Below, piece after piece: positions 45,770 to 57,030 of a DNA stretch of 64,000 bases. A program made the translations under genes and the position numbers. The stretch's first letter is position 1, and the number at the start of each line of letters is the position of its first letter. Location: contig OX155960.1 of NCBI GenBank assembly GCA_944548615.1, forward strand, positions 16,442,121-16,506,120, given 5' to 3'. The notes under the pieces are model-generated. The model was not told the DNA's origin and made no database searches. It saw only the letters and a program-made list of their open reading frames with translations. Source of the DNA: Micropterix aruncella (Eukaryota; Arthropoda; Insecta; Lepidoptera; Micropterigidae).

Positions 45770-46330
45770 CATCTTTTTCTTCTTCCTAGACCCTGTACCA
45801 TTTGCTTGGGGTCGGCCTTCCTTGTCTTCTCCACTGAGTACGATCTTGTGATGTGTGTCGACTGTGTGTCGAATTGAGCTTATCTCAAGTTTCTTTCGAC
45901 TGTCGTCAACTAGGTGGCGGGTAGTTTTCCACGAGCACGTTTCGTCGTTGGCAGGTCTAGAGCAAGCTTTACCATGTGATCATCTGGGCGTCGCTGGACG
46001 TGACCGTACCACCTTAAGCGTCTTTCTTTGATTTTATCAATTTTCGGAGCGACTTTAAAACTTGCCCTTATGAACGCATTTCCGATTTCGTCTAATAAGG
46101 TGACACCCACTGACCAGCGTGGCATGCGCATTTCTGTTGTATGTAGTTTATTAACATGTTGTTTGTTAGTCGCCCAACATTCTGATCCATACAAGACAGC
46201 AGGTCTAATGCCTGTTTATACAATTGCCCTTTAATCTTAAGGGGCATTATTCTGTCTCACATAACGCATGTTAGTTGTCTCCACTTCATCCATCCTGTTG
46301 TAGATTTATGACTAATATCGTTGTCAATGT
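45770..46330 (-). pseudogene. RTE-like LINE ORF2 C-terminal fragment
   Basis: The open part 46194-45910 reads MYGSECWATNKQHVNKLHTT, then EMRMPRWSVGVTLLDEIGNA and RRLRWYGHVQRRPDDHMVKL. This is the well-known ending of endonuclease-reverse transcriptases of RTE type (YGSE.W, RMLRW..G.TR.D, RLRWYGHV.RR). Upstream, on plus 46195-46330, another frame gives TGWMKWRQL. Downstream of 45910 the frame shifts and ends in KADPKQM and a short tail. Frameshifts and missing catalytic domains make it inactive. Confidence 0.85.
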
Positions 46331-46334
46331 TGCC

Positions 46335-47335
46335 ATCGTCGCTCGCGTACAATATTGCATCTATATTTTAAAAAATTATATATTATAGTTACAATCAAAA
46401 CCCAACCACAATTTGTTTAAAGCGCTTACAAAATTCAGGAGTAATAAACACTGAGCGCTGTTACATAATTCGATCTAAAATTGACAGATATTTATTGGTA
46501 GCTTGCATTAAAATACGCATAATGATGATATCTTTAATAGCCGCAATCATTTCACGTATTGAAAAAAAAATACATTCGAGGCTGTTAAACATTATTAAAG
46601 TTATTGCACTAATTTATAATGCATATGAAATATATACGGTTGTCGCCAGTTGTTAACGAGATTATTTATAAATCATTCTGGTAATTTTCTTATGTGTTAG
46701 TCGTCTAATTAAGAGGACTTGTGCATGGTTGTTGGATCGTAGGCATGACAAATGTTATTTCATTCGGAGTTGACGTATTATTTAAGTCTCGACCAACAGA
46801 TAAAAAATCTGGGCATTATACACGGTATCATATACTTTCCTAAATTTCGTCTTGATGAAGCAACATGCAATGGATCGCTGGTCTAGGTATTGGCTGTATG
46901 ACAAGTGCGACTATTTGTATTCATTCGATTTTCAAACTCTTTTGTTTCCTTCTCTTCGATTTAACTGATTTTTCATCAGCTATAATAATAGCGATCTAAT
47001 TAGGGGTCGATTTTTCAAATCCTCATATTCTATCCATTATTAAACTCGTAAACCACTAAAAATATAAAGAAATGCATAAAACAACGTGAGAGGAATTAAT
47101 GTCAGATACGTTTATTTTCCATTCTAGCGGTTAGTAAGGGAGTTATGATTTATTAAATATTCAGTTTATAGCATTTTTAATTCAAAACCTGTCGATTGTG
47201 TCGAAAAGTGATGTAAGCAAGAGTGGTAGGCTAGGATATACTCAGAATTCTAAGTCATATTTATTTATTTTTCTAAAACGTAATAACGCATTTTAACATG
47301 TTTAATTTTTAAGTTTAGTTGTTATTTTTTTTATT
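46335..47335. other. No gene seen
   Basis: AT-rich, no frame of note and no repeat edge found. Confidence 0.4.
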
Positions 47336-47339
47336 TTTT

Positions 47340-47525
47340 TTTTTGTGTGCACAGGTAAAATTTTTCCTGGTACACCTGCCTTAGTACAGGCCTAGGCCTA
47401 GTTAGGCGGTGTTGACGTAGTGACCAAGATACTGCAGTGTGCTCTATTTTTAGCTACTGGTCCAAACCCATGTAATGCTGCAGGAAATTATATTTTATGC
47501 TTTACCTTTAATAAATAAATAAATA
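47340..47525 (+). repeat. LINE 3' UTR with (TAAA)n tail
   Basis: ccttagtacaggcctaggcc, gttaggcggtgttgacg, then aataaataaataaataaata at 47509-47531. Same family as 13345-13440. Confidence 0.75.
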
Positions 47526-47579
47526 AATAAATGATTTTGAAAATTTTGAAAAGGCGAGTATTTCTCGACAAGTTCTCAA

Positions 47580-48205
47580 ATCTCGGTATAGGGATGAAAC
47601 TGTTTTTTGTAGTCGTTTCTGAAATGTATTTCAGAAACTACCGTATGTATGTCTGTGTTTGTACCCAATATAATGGTTAGAGACAGACATACACAAACAC
47701 AGACATTTTCCAGAAATCACTTTTTTGCACTCCCATTATAGTATCCGAAAGCATCGAACAGAGATCCTGTGAAAACTTGAATTCTAAATTTTGCTCCAAA
47801 ATAAAACTTTCCCTATTTACACACTTTATATAAAACGATGTATTCCTTTGGGAAACTTAAATTGACCTTCTAATTCTTGGACCCGAAATTATGTCTTTAT
47901 TTTTAAATTTTGCTTATTATGTTCGTGTCATAAATGACTTCGTCCAGTCACGATGGTAAGATGACATTTGCTATAGTAATCGTACGCCGGGATTGCGCAG
48001 AAGAGACACGTACCGTTACAGTGTCGATTAGTCGTAACGCAATTGCACGAAATAACATAGCAATATTGATTATATATGGTATTAGATTGTTAAACTCCAT
48101 ACTGCGATTTGGCAACCCTTCTAAAACGGCGAAATGCAGGTGGCGCTGATAGGATAGACGGCAAAAGCAATAGCAATTAAATTGGATATCTATGAGAACT
48201 GATGA
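47580..48205. other. Unassigned, with small hairpins
   Basis: 47613-47705 has nested inverted pieces (tatgtatgtctgtgttt with aaacacagacat). 48108-48150 (tttggcaacccttct, caggtggcgctgatag) resembles 16283-16325 (tttttgcaacccttct, gtaggtggcgctgatag). Confidence 0.45.
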
Positions 48206-48214
48206 ATGTTTTTT

Positions 48215-48420
48215 TTTATAAACGACTATTTATTTATTTATGGTAATGTACATAACATGCAACAAGCGTAACAAATCATAATTAATATCTACACTTCATA
48301 ATTAAAACCCACAGCAAGTTGTGTCACGCTTAAAGTGAAGTTCGGTCCCATGTCGCCCAACTAAGTAAACACTTGTTCTAGGGCAAACATTTTAAGCAAA
48401 TACTAGTTTAAAAAAGAAAA
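48215..48420 (-). repeat. LINE 3' end
   Basis: tatttatttatttatggta is the complement of a TAAA tail, followed by cgcccaactaagtaaacact and tgttctagggcaaac, a diverged form of the 3' segment at 35390-35430. Confidence 0.55.
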
Positions 48421-48570
48421 CATATTCAAAAGAAGAAAAAATAGTTTAAACTAAAAAAAACCGAAAATGAAAAAAAAACATTGAATTAAATAAAAATATA
48501 TATAAAAATAAAATATGTAAATATATCATTATAATAAAATTAAATATTGAAATAAACAGATAATTACATA

Positions 48571-49886
48571 ATGGGTGTCTGGCGGCAGATTTATGATATT
48601 AAAATTAAATAGCAAATTCATTATACAATAAAAAAAAATATGATTATATAACCAGTCACACAAATCATGCGGATTTCATTTTTTTTAAATAATTTCATCC
48701 AAATGTCTTCCATTGAGATGCACACATTATTCGAAACGAAGCCTCGCGTTTCGTGCAACTTTCTGCAGCAATCCCGGTTGAATGCTTCGAATTTCGTGAC
48801 GAATGTTATCTTTTAGGGCCTCGACAGTACGCGGATTGTTGTTGTAAACCATTTCTTTGAGATATCCCCATAAAAAAAACCATCGGGGTCAAATCAGGTG
48901 ACCTTGGTGGCCATGGGATGTCCCCAAAGCGACTAATCAGTTTTTGAGGCATAGCTTTTTGCAGCAAATCCATTGAAGCTCTAGCCGTATGCGGGGCCGC
49001 CCCATCCTGCTGTAACTACGTGTGCGACGAGAACGATGGATGAGCTCGCAGAAGCGGCAAGAAGAAATCCGTTATCATTCTTCCATAATTTTCACTGTTG
49101 ACATTCGTCGCTTGTCCTCGAGCATTCTCAAAGAAAAATGGGTCGATAATCCCATTCGTGGACAAAGCACACCAAACGGTGACTCTCGGGCAATGCAGCG
49201 GTTTCTGGTGTTTAATTCTTGGATTTAGGGTTCGTGGAGCCCAGTAACGACAGTTCTGTTTATTAACATGGCCGTTTAAATGGAAATAAGTCTCGTCACT
49301 CCAAAAAATTGAATTCACAGTGCGAAACCTCTGCAACATTGTTTCACTGAACTGTTTGCGTAACACAAAGTCGTTGTCCTTCAATTCTTGGATGATTTGG
49401 ATTTTAAAACGATGGAACTTCAAGTCTTTTTTCAAAATTTCATCGACAGCAGCTCTGGAGAGTCCCAATGAGGCTGCCCTTTTCCGTATCGAAAGTTGGG
49501 GATTTTCACCTAAACTTCTTTCAACGAGTTCAATGTTTGTGGCGGTCCTTGTAGTCCGGCTAGGACCCGGACGTAGACTGTTCATAGCGCAAGTAGTTGC
49601 ACGGAATCTCTCCACCCAAGAACGAATTAAATTCACTCTTGGTCCATCACTTAACCGTCGGATATTGAACTTGGCACAAAACTGTCGACGAGCGATAACA
49701 TAAGAATAGCCGCCTTTAAAGAACGCCTCGACAGCGAACGCGCGATGCTCACTCGACCACTGCGGCATTGTGATGACGAATCCGCACGATTGGTGGTTCG
49801 AATGACACCACTCCCCCCCTTCGCTTCGTTTATTACTTTTTGAAATAATAAGATTTAAAAACATAAATCTGCCGCCAGACACCCTG
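48571..49886 (-). mobile_element. Tc1/mariner-superfamily transposon relic
   Basis: Inverted ends gggtgtctggcggcagattt (48574) and its complement (ending near 49884) enclose a transposase gene; TA lies on both outer sides (48569-48570 and 49887-49888). Length 1316 bp. The matching ends and TA duplication are those of a mariner-type cut-and-paste element. Confidence 0.88.
48727..49768 (-). pseudogene. Tc1/mariner transposase with one stop and one frameshift
   Basis: The likely start is MPQWSSEHRAFAVEAFFKGG at 49768, in a clean context; the frame also runs upstream through the inverted repeat. Domains: an N-terminal helix-turn-helix near residues 10-60, a second one with RAASLGLSRAAVDEIL near 115-130, then the DDE core with IFWSDETYFHLNG. 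The open frame ends at a TAG (49016) where the family has a tryptophan. It continues QQDGAAPHTARAS and PWPPRSPDLTPM, so all three acidic positions can be seen, with 36 residues between the second and third. A frameshift in a T-rich run near 48880 follows, and the stop is at 48727. The spacing is close to the DD37D group but the family is not settled. Inactive as read. Confidence 0.87.
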
Positions 49887-49889
49887 TAC

Positions 49890-50215
49890 ACTTATCCTTC
49901 GATTAATAATAAACTATATAGTCTTATTATATCTTAAATTATAAATAAAATTTGTAATATTTGTAAAAAAAATAAAAAGTTATAATAAAATTCAAATAGT
50001 CACAAAGATAAATTTAAATAATAGTAATCGTCGTAAAGTGCAGCCAAACCAAGCTAGATAGTTGAGAGTTCTTGATGTATTCGGGACCTTCCTTGCCCAA
50101 GCGTCCACGAGACCAGTAGTTTCTTAAAAATTGAAATACTCTTAAATTCTTAAAAATTGAAAAATTGATTTTATAAACCCAATAATTTTACCAATTCAAA
50201 TATTATTGCCACCTA
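49890..50215. other. No gene seen
   Basis: AT-rich flank of the mariner relic. Confidence 0.4.
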
Positions 50216-50219
50216 TCGC

Positions 50220-50335
50220 ATTTTTTATACAGGATGAATACGTCACGAGACTTCAATCTGTAAAAGGTCTTAATCGTCTCAGGGGGGGCTCAAAATGGAT
50301 ACTTCCGTCTTCATCGATTGGTGGGCCGGGAAAGT
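50220..50335 (+). repeat. Family B repeat, 3' end
   Basis: acttcaatctgtaaaaggtc, ttaatcgtctcagggggggc, acttccgtcttcatcg and gggccgggaaagtaaaac. Confidence 0.75.
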
Positions 50336-50340
50336 AAAAC

Positions 50341-50459
50341 AATTACATCTAAAGAATGATCGATAATAACGTATCATATACATTCAATTGAGTCACGGTT
50401 GCATTCCAGCATATCAGACCGATTTATATTGGTATGAGTTGTATTCTTTAGATGTTATT
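50341..50459. mobile_element. Small MITE-like inverted repeat
   Basis: aattacatctaaagaat (50341-50357) and attctttagatgttatt (50443-50459) are inverse copies with one difference around an 85-base centre. Confidence 0.5.
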
Positions 50460-51595
50460 TTAGGCCAGTTAATATCTCCTTTGTTATATTTTAGATGCGA
50501 CCTCAATACCATTCACAGCCCTGAATATCTTCTAAATGGTCTCTAGGTCAGCTGTTGTTGCTACAAGCTTCACGATGTTTCCAATAGGCATTAATGAGTT
50601 TACGATGTATAGCAGCTCTTACGCACATTTTACATAATTATCTATACTCTAGTCTATTTCGAAGAATAACCACTTAAGTGAACCCGCTGCGGATGCAGAT
50701 GGTAATGGCTGCATTGATGATGCCATTAAACTTGTCTTTAATTTAATGCTAATAATACCAACCTCCTGAAGGTTGCTGGTTATGATTTAACCTTTTATAT
50801 GACTGTTGTGAAGTCCAGGTTTAACGACTTATCACTAAGATACAGTCTGAACAGAGGAAATGTATTAGGATGAATGGACTAGTTAAAGTTCTTCTCTATC
50901 ACGTCAAATTGCCTAGATATCCAGCAGAATCAAAAGCAGTACTGGCAAACATTGACAAAATTGAAACAAACAAGAAATACACAATCAAAACTTTAGATCT
51001 CAATACTATTTTGTAAGTATACATGAACGTGATGCCAATAAAAGATCTAAATTAGTTCGCAACATAGTTTTAATCAACTTGATTTTTTTTTGGTATTCGA
51101 AAAATGTTTTATTTTTGCCGTTGGTCACTCTCTTTATAATGATAAAAAGAAAGGTTCTATTGTCCTTGATAACGGTGTTCCATCGTAACGACCTCTTGAC
51201 GTCTAACGTCCTTTACTCGGGATACCACTGTCAAACAGCTGGAGCACTTAAAATTAAAAAAAATCATGAAGGAGTTGCTGATATACCACCCTTTTAATGA
51301 TCTGGCCAAATTTGAGGGCCATGACTTATTATTTTATTTGGTCTTATTTGTACTTTTAGTTTTAAAATGTATGGCGTAGCGTTAATTTGAATATTTAAAA
51401 TTTTACTGTCAATCTGAATATTAGGAATCAATTATTAGGCTTCTATTTTGATTATTTATATTTTGACAATCTAAACCTTAAATTATTGACTACCTATGTA
51501 TGTTAAGCAAAGAGTAGTAACGAGACATACTACCTAACACAATTGAAGGGCGGTTTTTAGCCGTCCAATGGATACGACGAAAATGTAATGTAATG
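50460..51595. other. No recognised gene
   Basis: Short plus frames at 50870-51010 (VLLYHVKLPRYPAES) and 51079-51297 have no recognised family. They might be upstream remains of the protein fragment at 51600-52045, but they are on the other strand. Confidence 0.35.
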
Positions 51596-51599
51596 ATAA

Positions 51600-52045
51600 A
51601 AAAGTTCACCCTGCCCATCGCTTACGTCTCCCAAATTTTCCGGGAAGAAATCAAGATGGAAAAGGTAAAATGTGAAGTTTCAACGACATTCTAAACCCCA
51701 TGTTCTTGTAGCTGTCCAACAGATCATTCACAATGGGGACATAGTTATCATCTTTCCTGTTGCCCAAAAAGCTATTCACAGTTGCTTTGATAGAGGACCA
51801 AGCAGTTAATCCGATATTTGTGAGTTTGGTATCGAAGTTTTAAATCTTTCAACAATTTTCTTATTTGTGGTCCAAATATACCTTCTTCCATCTTTGCTTT
51901 ACTCGATTCGGGAAACTTTTCTATCAAATAATTGAAGGCCTGACCTCTTCAACCAAAACTCTTACAACGTTCTTCATAAGGCTCAAGGTGTCATGAAGCG
52001 GAGGCGAAATTCTTTTATCGGGATCAACCAATGATATCGGGCTCA
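51600..52045 (-). pseudogene. Fragment of a multicopy arthropod protein family of unknown class
   Basis: Minus-strand frames joined across frameshifts read DPDKRISPPLHDTLSLMKNV, then KFPESSKAKMEEGIFGPQIR, then TAWSSIKATVNSFLGNRKDD and VNDLLDSYKNMGFRMSLKLH. I recognise PPLH.KL.LMKN, EGIF.GPQIR, FLGN and GC.MSLK.HFLHSHLDFFPEN as signatures of a protein repeated many times in aphid, ant and spider gene sets, probably carried by a transposable element. At least two frameshifts and no start are present. The function is unknown to me. Confidence 0.6.
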
Positions 52046-52555
52046 ACTGCGGTAAACATATTTAGTTAACATAACACTTTTTCTGACGCAATCGTGGCAC
52101 TCCAATAACTTTCAGGAAGTGAGCTCGCCTTATCACAGGAGCGTCTAGCAAGGTTGGTTACGGTTGCTTTTTACTGAGCACAACAGAAAAAAATACATTT
52201 ACATTTATGCGCTATTTAACCTGGGCTCATACAGATATATACTTAAATTTAGAAGCATATAAACGGTTATTTTTGGAACGGTAATTCCTTCATTTGGTTC
52301 TCTTGCATTGGAATGTAATGAATAAATAAATAAGTAACTAATAGTTTAACTAATAAATAAAATAAATATTTCTTTCCCAGCACAAGCTTCAGCTTATTTA
52401 GGGGACAGTGGCTAAAGATCGTTTACTTTCCAGTATTCCACTTTTTCTCATGTTTTTTAATATATTTTATAAACCTATTTGTTTTATTTTGTTACAAATT
52501 AACGCGAATGAATAAATAAATAACAAATTGGTTGTGTCAAACCAAGACTTTCCCG
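52046..52555. other. No gene seen
   Basis: Degraded AT-rich sequence with TAAATAAA stretches at 52318-52365 and 52508-52522 that look like LINE tails. Confidence 0.4.
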
Positions 52556-52560
52556 GCAAG

Positions 52561-52710
52561 CAAACCCCCCCCCGATCCAAACCCTCCATCCCCTAATCCT
52601 CCGACTCCCCTCAACCCGCATACCGCCCCCTTCTCCCTCCCCCGTCCCCTTTTCTTCCACCCCCCTCTCGCCGTCTTCCCACCTTCCCCCGCTAACCCCC
52701 CCCCCCCCCC
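52561..52710. repeat. C-rich polypyrimidine tract
   Basis: About 150 bases almost free of G on the plus strand, with C runs of up to 15. The minus strand has many runs of three or more G. Sharp edges against AT-rich flanks. Confidence 0.9.
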
Positions 52711-52864
52711 GATAGTGATTGTGGCAAGTGATTATAATCTCAAATGTAGTATATTTCTAGTGTTTCTGTAGTATTGCCGTGTTATTAAAATGGCTATTTT
52801 CAAATATGATAAATACGGCGGATTTTTTTTTAAATCTGACGCTTGTATAAGAGTTATTTCAACT

Positions 52865-53077
52865 AAAATTTCAGTGTGGTTTCGGTTCAACAACGCATCT
52901 GTGTACTGAATTTCAAGTCTTTAAGTCAAATATTTGTAGATTGTGGTATGACTAGCGCGCCCTCTGGAGGACTGATTTAACCACAATCTCAACTCCTGCC
53001 ATGACCAAATGATTGCCAGCATGCCAAATTTCAGCTCAATTAGATAACAGCGTTTGGACACTTTCGTGGAGGAATAC

Positions 53078-53110
<33 letters not shown>

Positions 53111-53121
53111 GACACACACAC

Positions 53122-53153
<32 letters not shown>

Positions 53154-53290
53154 GGACTCACAAACGGACTTCAATCTGGAAATGGTCTTAATCGTCTCAG
53201 GGGGGGTCGAAATGGACATTTCCGTCTTCATCTCGATTTTTTTAAGCGCGTTTTCAATACTTTACCTTGGGCCGAGAAAGTACATAAAAA
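52865..53290 (+). repeat. Family B repeat, longest copy
   Basis: Same blocks and order as 26240-26625: acgcatctgtgtactgaatt, tgactagcgcgccctctgga, ctcctgccatgaccaaatga, atttcagctcaattagataa, acactttcgtggagga, a (CA)n then (GA)n microsatellite (53078-53153), tctggaaatggtcttaatcg, tctcagggggggtcgaaatg, gtcttcatctcgattttttt and ttgggccgagaaagtac. No coding frame. Confidence 0.87.
53078..53153. repeat. (CA)n-(GA)n compound microsatellite
   Basis: Lies at the fixed microsatellite position inside family B; the other copies carry shorter CA or GT tracts there. Confidence 0.95.
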
Positions 53291-53294
53291 AGCT

Positions 53295-54775
53295 GCTTAG
53301 GTTTAACCTTCACAGCGATAAACCTCAAGGACGCAGAGAGATTGTAGTGTATACTGTGTTTTAATCGATGCAGTAAACCTAAAACGAACGGGAACCACTT
53401 CGCTAGATGATAACAGTATTATTTGCATTTGTCGCTGTTGCTTCAAGAATGGATCGCACTACCGATTTGAAACTATATAATTTTGTTACTGCTATAAACG
53501 TCGAACTGCGTGAAATATTATACGACTGTGGCAACCGTTTAAACATAGAATTGCATGTGTAATTATAATGTCGTCTCAGGGGCTCGAATAACTGCTTAGA
53601 ACGGGTCTTATGTTACGATAGCCTCAGGCTGACGCTTGCACCTAGGAACGGGCTTATACAGGCTCAATTGACGATATCGTGCAGCACACCCATATCCGCA
53701 ACAGTTTGTGGGTCCTCGAGCGACAGCAAATTAAAGTCTAGACTCTCACCGTAGAAGTCAAACATGTAGTATATTCGCGCAGCATGTAGTATATTCGCGT
53801 GTCAGTTTATCATAAATCTTTATCTTTTTGCTCCTGCTCCTCTTCGATAAGCAGTAATTTACACGAATACCAGCAAAGTAGCCGTCTTTATATGACTTCT
53901 TAGACATAGCAATCGGTTTTATTAATAAAAATAATGCAATTTCAAAAATACAATTAATCAAATTTCCACGAAACTTTAAGTAATGTCAATTTCTAAATAT
54001 GATTATAAAGTTAAGGCATAGTGACATGTCTTTAACTCTCCCTAACTAGGCTGAAGCGTGATCTAAGGCAGACTTGTTATATCGGGGTATTGTTGTGTGT
54101 ATTCGGTAGGCATTATATTACATTGAAAAGAAATTAATACAAGTATCAATGTGGTCGTTTGCAAAAAAAAAGTTCATATAAAAATAAAATAAAATATTAA
54201 GTAAATAAAAATCCATGTTAAGTAATACAGATAATTTTAACTATTATAGGTAGCTGACTACATTTGAATATCTTTTTATATAAAATTTATATATATTAAT
54301 ATGTCTGTATAAACGAATAATCAGATAAAACAATAGCAAATGCGCAACTTATAATGTCTAACATAAATACAGTTTTCTGTCTTTCTTCTCATACGAGCTA
54401 GCAGCTTTTAAAACTTTGTAATTGTCTGCTGATTTAATGATATCGGTAAGGCCCGAGGAATGAAATTGAAGAAACGTTGGCCAATGGCAGTTTTCAACTT
54501 CGGTATTACCACGACATTTAATCATTTTGCTTTTTTCGTCGTAAATGCATTTTGTGAGGGACTAGTCTTGATATTTATTTAATTTAGGATGACTTGATCC
54601 TATTTTTAGGTATAATAGTGGACAAATCAAGGATAGTATACCTAATCACTAAAGAGCTCATTCAGGGGATAATGATACGGTTTACGGGCAACTTTTTTAT
54701 AAATACACTTCAGTGTTACTTCAAGGGAAGAGAGGAATGTTTTTGCGCATTCGCCCCAACCAATCATGCCATACA
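53295..54775. other. No gene seen
   Basis: A 37-codon frame begins ATG at 53449 (DRTTDLKLYNFVTAINVELR) without support. The rest is AT-rich. Confidence 0.35.
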
Positions 54776-54784
54776 CCACACACA

Positions 54785-54965
54785 GTATAATAATCATAAT
54801 CATAATCATTTATTTTTATCCCGGATAGTAACTATATACCTACAATTTATTTATTTATTGGTCCACAAAAAAAAAATACACCGTTAGCACTTAACATAGT
54901 TTGTGTTGCTCCTAACTAGGCAGAGCCTGTTCTAAGGAGAACACCAATACAAATGATTATAAACT
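54785..54965 (-). repeat. LINE 3' end
   Basis: taatcataatcataatcatt-type complement of a tail, then gctcctaactaggcagagcc and tgttctaaggagaac, a relative of the 3' segment at 35390-35430. Confidence 0.5.
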
Positions 54966-55389
54966 ACATAACTTCCAAAATAAAAATAAAAAATTTTAAT
55001 CAAATCAAGTTAAAATGAAATTCTCACTACACCAAAATAATATTAGAACTATAAACAAGTAATACTAAATAATAATGTATAATAATAATAATAATATATA
55101 ATAGTTATAATAAATATTCATTACATAATACATACATTAAATTAGGATAAGTCAACGAAAGTAAAGCCTCAGCAGTAACAAATTTAATCGCACGAGATTC
55201 ATGATATATTATATTATTAATATTATTCGCTAAATAAATACCAGTTATATTTTTATTCAGTGTGAGAAATGGTTGATAGTACCTATATTTTACGTTGAAA
55301 AATTAAAAATCATAATAAAAACCACCGTATTATTACAAGCATAACAAGATAGCATAGCATACAAGATATACATAACAAAAACACCAGAT

Positions 55390-55592
55390 ACAAGAATAAT
55401 TTCATTCTACCATGCGTGGTTTTAAACGCTGCTAGGCAAAGTACCCAATCCTCAGGGCCTTATTATTTTAACCGCCTACCATGTAACATAAAAGACAATA
55501 TCAACCTCAGAACGTTCCAAAAACTTTTAAAGGATTTTTTTACAACCAATACGTTTTACTCTATTGAGGAATTTATAAATTTTACAAAATGA
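55390..55592 (+). pseudogene. LINE ORF2 C-terminus
   Basis: Reads NNFILPCVVLNAARQSTQSS, GPYYFNRLPCNIKDNINLRT and FQKLLKDFFTTNTFYSIEEF, stop TGA at 55590. The YYFNRLP.NI...NL.TFKK.L...L pattern is the end of ORF2 in jockey-like LINEs. 5'-truncated; an AT-rich 3' UTR follows. Confidence 0.68.
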
Positions 55593-56100
55593 CTTTTTTT
55601 ACAGCCCCTTTATTTTAATGTAATGCGTATACTGATTATTTCATTTGTTGATTGTTTTAACTTGAATTAATAATTTTATTGATTGTTTTAGTTATATGGT
55701 ATCTTATATTTAAATGTAATTACAATGTATTTAGATTCGTCTTGGACAAAACATTATAAAAATTATTTTGATTGATTATCTGATTATTGATGATTATTGC
55801 TTGTGTTTGATCATTTCTGATATTGATTATTTTAATTGTTGATAGTTTTAGTTTTACTGATTGCGCCTTATATAGCTTCTTTTTTATGAAGTTTCTTCTG
55901 AAACAAAATGTTGTATGCTCTCTGGGCAGTTTGTTAATTAAACATTGTATGTTTTTTAATAATTCCCACAATAAAGAACTTAACTTAATTAACTTAAAGC
56001 ATCAAAATAAAACAGTTAAAGTGTAAAACTATATATAAATATTTCCAAGTAGGTACGTACGAGCTATAACAATTATAATCACAATATGACGCTTAGTTTA
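55593..56100. other. LINE 3' UTR and AT-rich sequence, no gene
   Basis: Repeats of gattgtttta and gattattgatt type; no frame of note. Confidence 0.45.
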
Positions 56101-56103
56101 CAA

Positions 56104-56106
<3 letters not shown>

Positions 56107-56199
<93 letters not shown>

Positions 56200-56211
56200 T
56201 TTATATATCGC

Positions 56212-56304
<93 letters not shown>
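56107..56304. repeat. Two (TA)n tracts
   Basis: 56107-56198 and 56215-56304, separated by tcttttatatatcgcatta. The tract ends before tcgcatt in both cases, so the unit itself may be duplicated. Confidence 0.95.
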
Positions 56305-56306
<2 letters not shown>

Positions 56307-56439
56307 CATTCGCTCCTTGCGAATTATCCGAAATCCTAATTTTATTTAAAATATGGCATTTTTGTTACTTGGTTAATTTTTGTTATGTAATAAGTTTTTC
56401 TTCTTTTTTTGTTAATTTTTAATTTATCTTTTGGCACCT

Positions 56440-56570
56440 AAATTTTTACACTTCCACGAAGGTTGGCTGTAAGAGATTGTATTTTAGGCAATAAGTCCGC
56501 CTTTTGTAAGTTTTTGGTTAATGTGCAATAAAGAATCTCTATCTATCTATCTATCTATCTATATATCAGC
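56440..56570 (+). repeat. LINE 3' end with (TATC)n tail
   Basis: acgaaggttggctgtaagag, aataagtccgccttttgtaa and aatgtgcaataaagaatctc, then (TATC)n at 56541-56565. The complement of 38565-38680 and the tail of the SINE share these blocks. Confidence 0.75.
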
Positions 56571-56574
56571 TATC

Positions 56575-56795
56575 AGCTAATCTGGTCGCAATTGGAAGTA
56601 AGGGCGTGAGTGTCAGCCCGCCAGGTAACATTACTGGCTATCTCGCGGTAAAGGCGTTGGTCTCTTGCGGGTTGTGGCGTAGCTAGACGTCGGATTTGTA
56701 ATGTCCAAAGTCTTCTACGCTCACTGCACGGTCGATAGAACGATGAATCGTTAAAACGTCCTGCGGTGACGGGTTCGCCCGTTGTGGTTGACATC
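56575..56795 (+). repeat. Family A repeat, 3' half
   Basis: aatctggtcgcaattggaag to gttcgcccgttgtggttgac, colinear with the second half of 21695-22337. Confidence 0.85.
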
Positions 56796-57030
56796 TTAAT
56801 ATGTTAGTCAGAGTGCGCAATCGATTAGCAATGCCGCACGGTGCGCAGACCGTCCTGGAGCGCCAGAAGATTGATTCCTTGGGAAACTAACCATACGGCC
56901 AGAGTCCTACCCAGACTTGCACGTCATGCGTGAAGGCCGTGGGATGGGTGTTGACCCGTGAGTGTGACCAACCCTGAACAGAATGGGTCTTCGTGGCCAA
57001 CTCAGCAAGGGCCCCTTAGCTCCCACAGAA
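56796..57030 (-). repeat. Family A repeat, 5' half, inverted
   Basis: ttagtcagagtgcgcaatcg to gggccccttagctccca, the complement of the first half of the family. With the preceding entry it forms a tail-to-head inverted composite. Confidence 0.85.

Noticed and set aside
56079..56349. Frames of repeated YI or IY on both strands
   Set aside because: Pure translation of (TA)n microsatellite.
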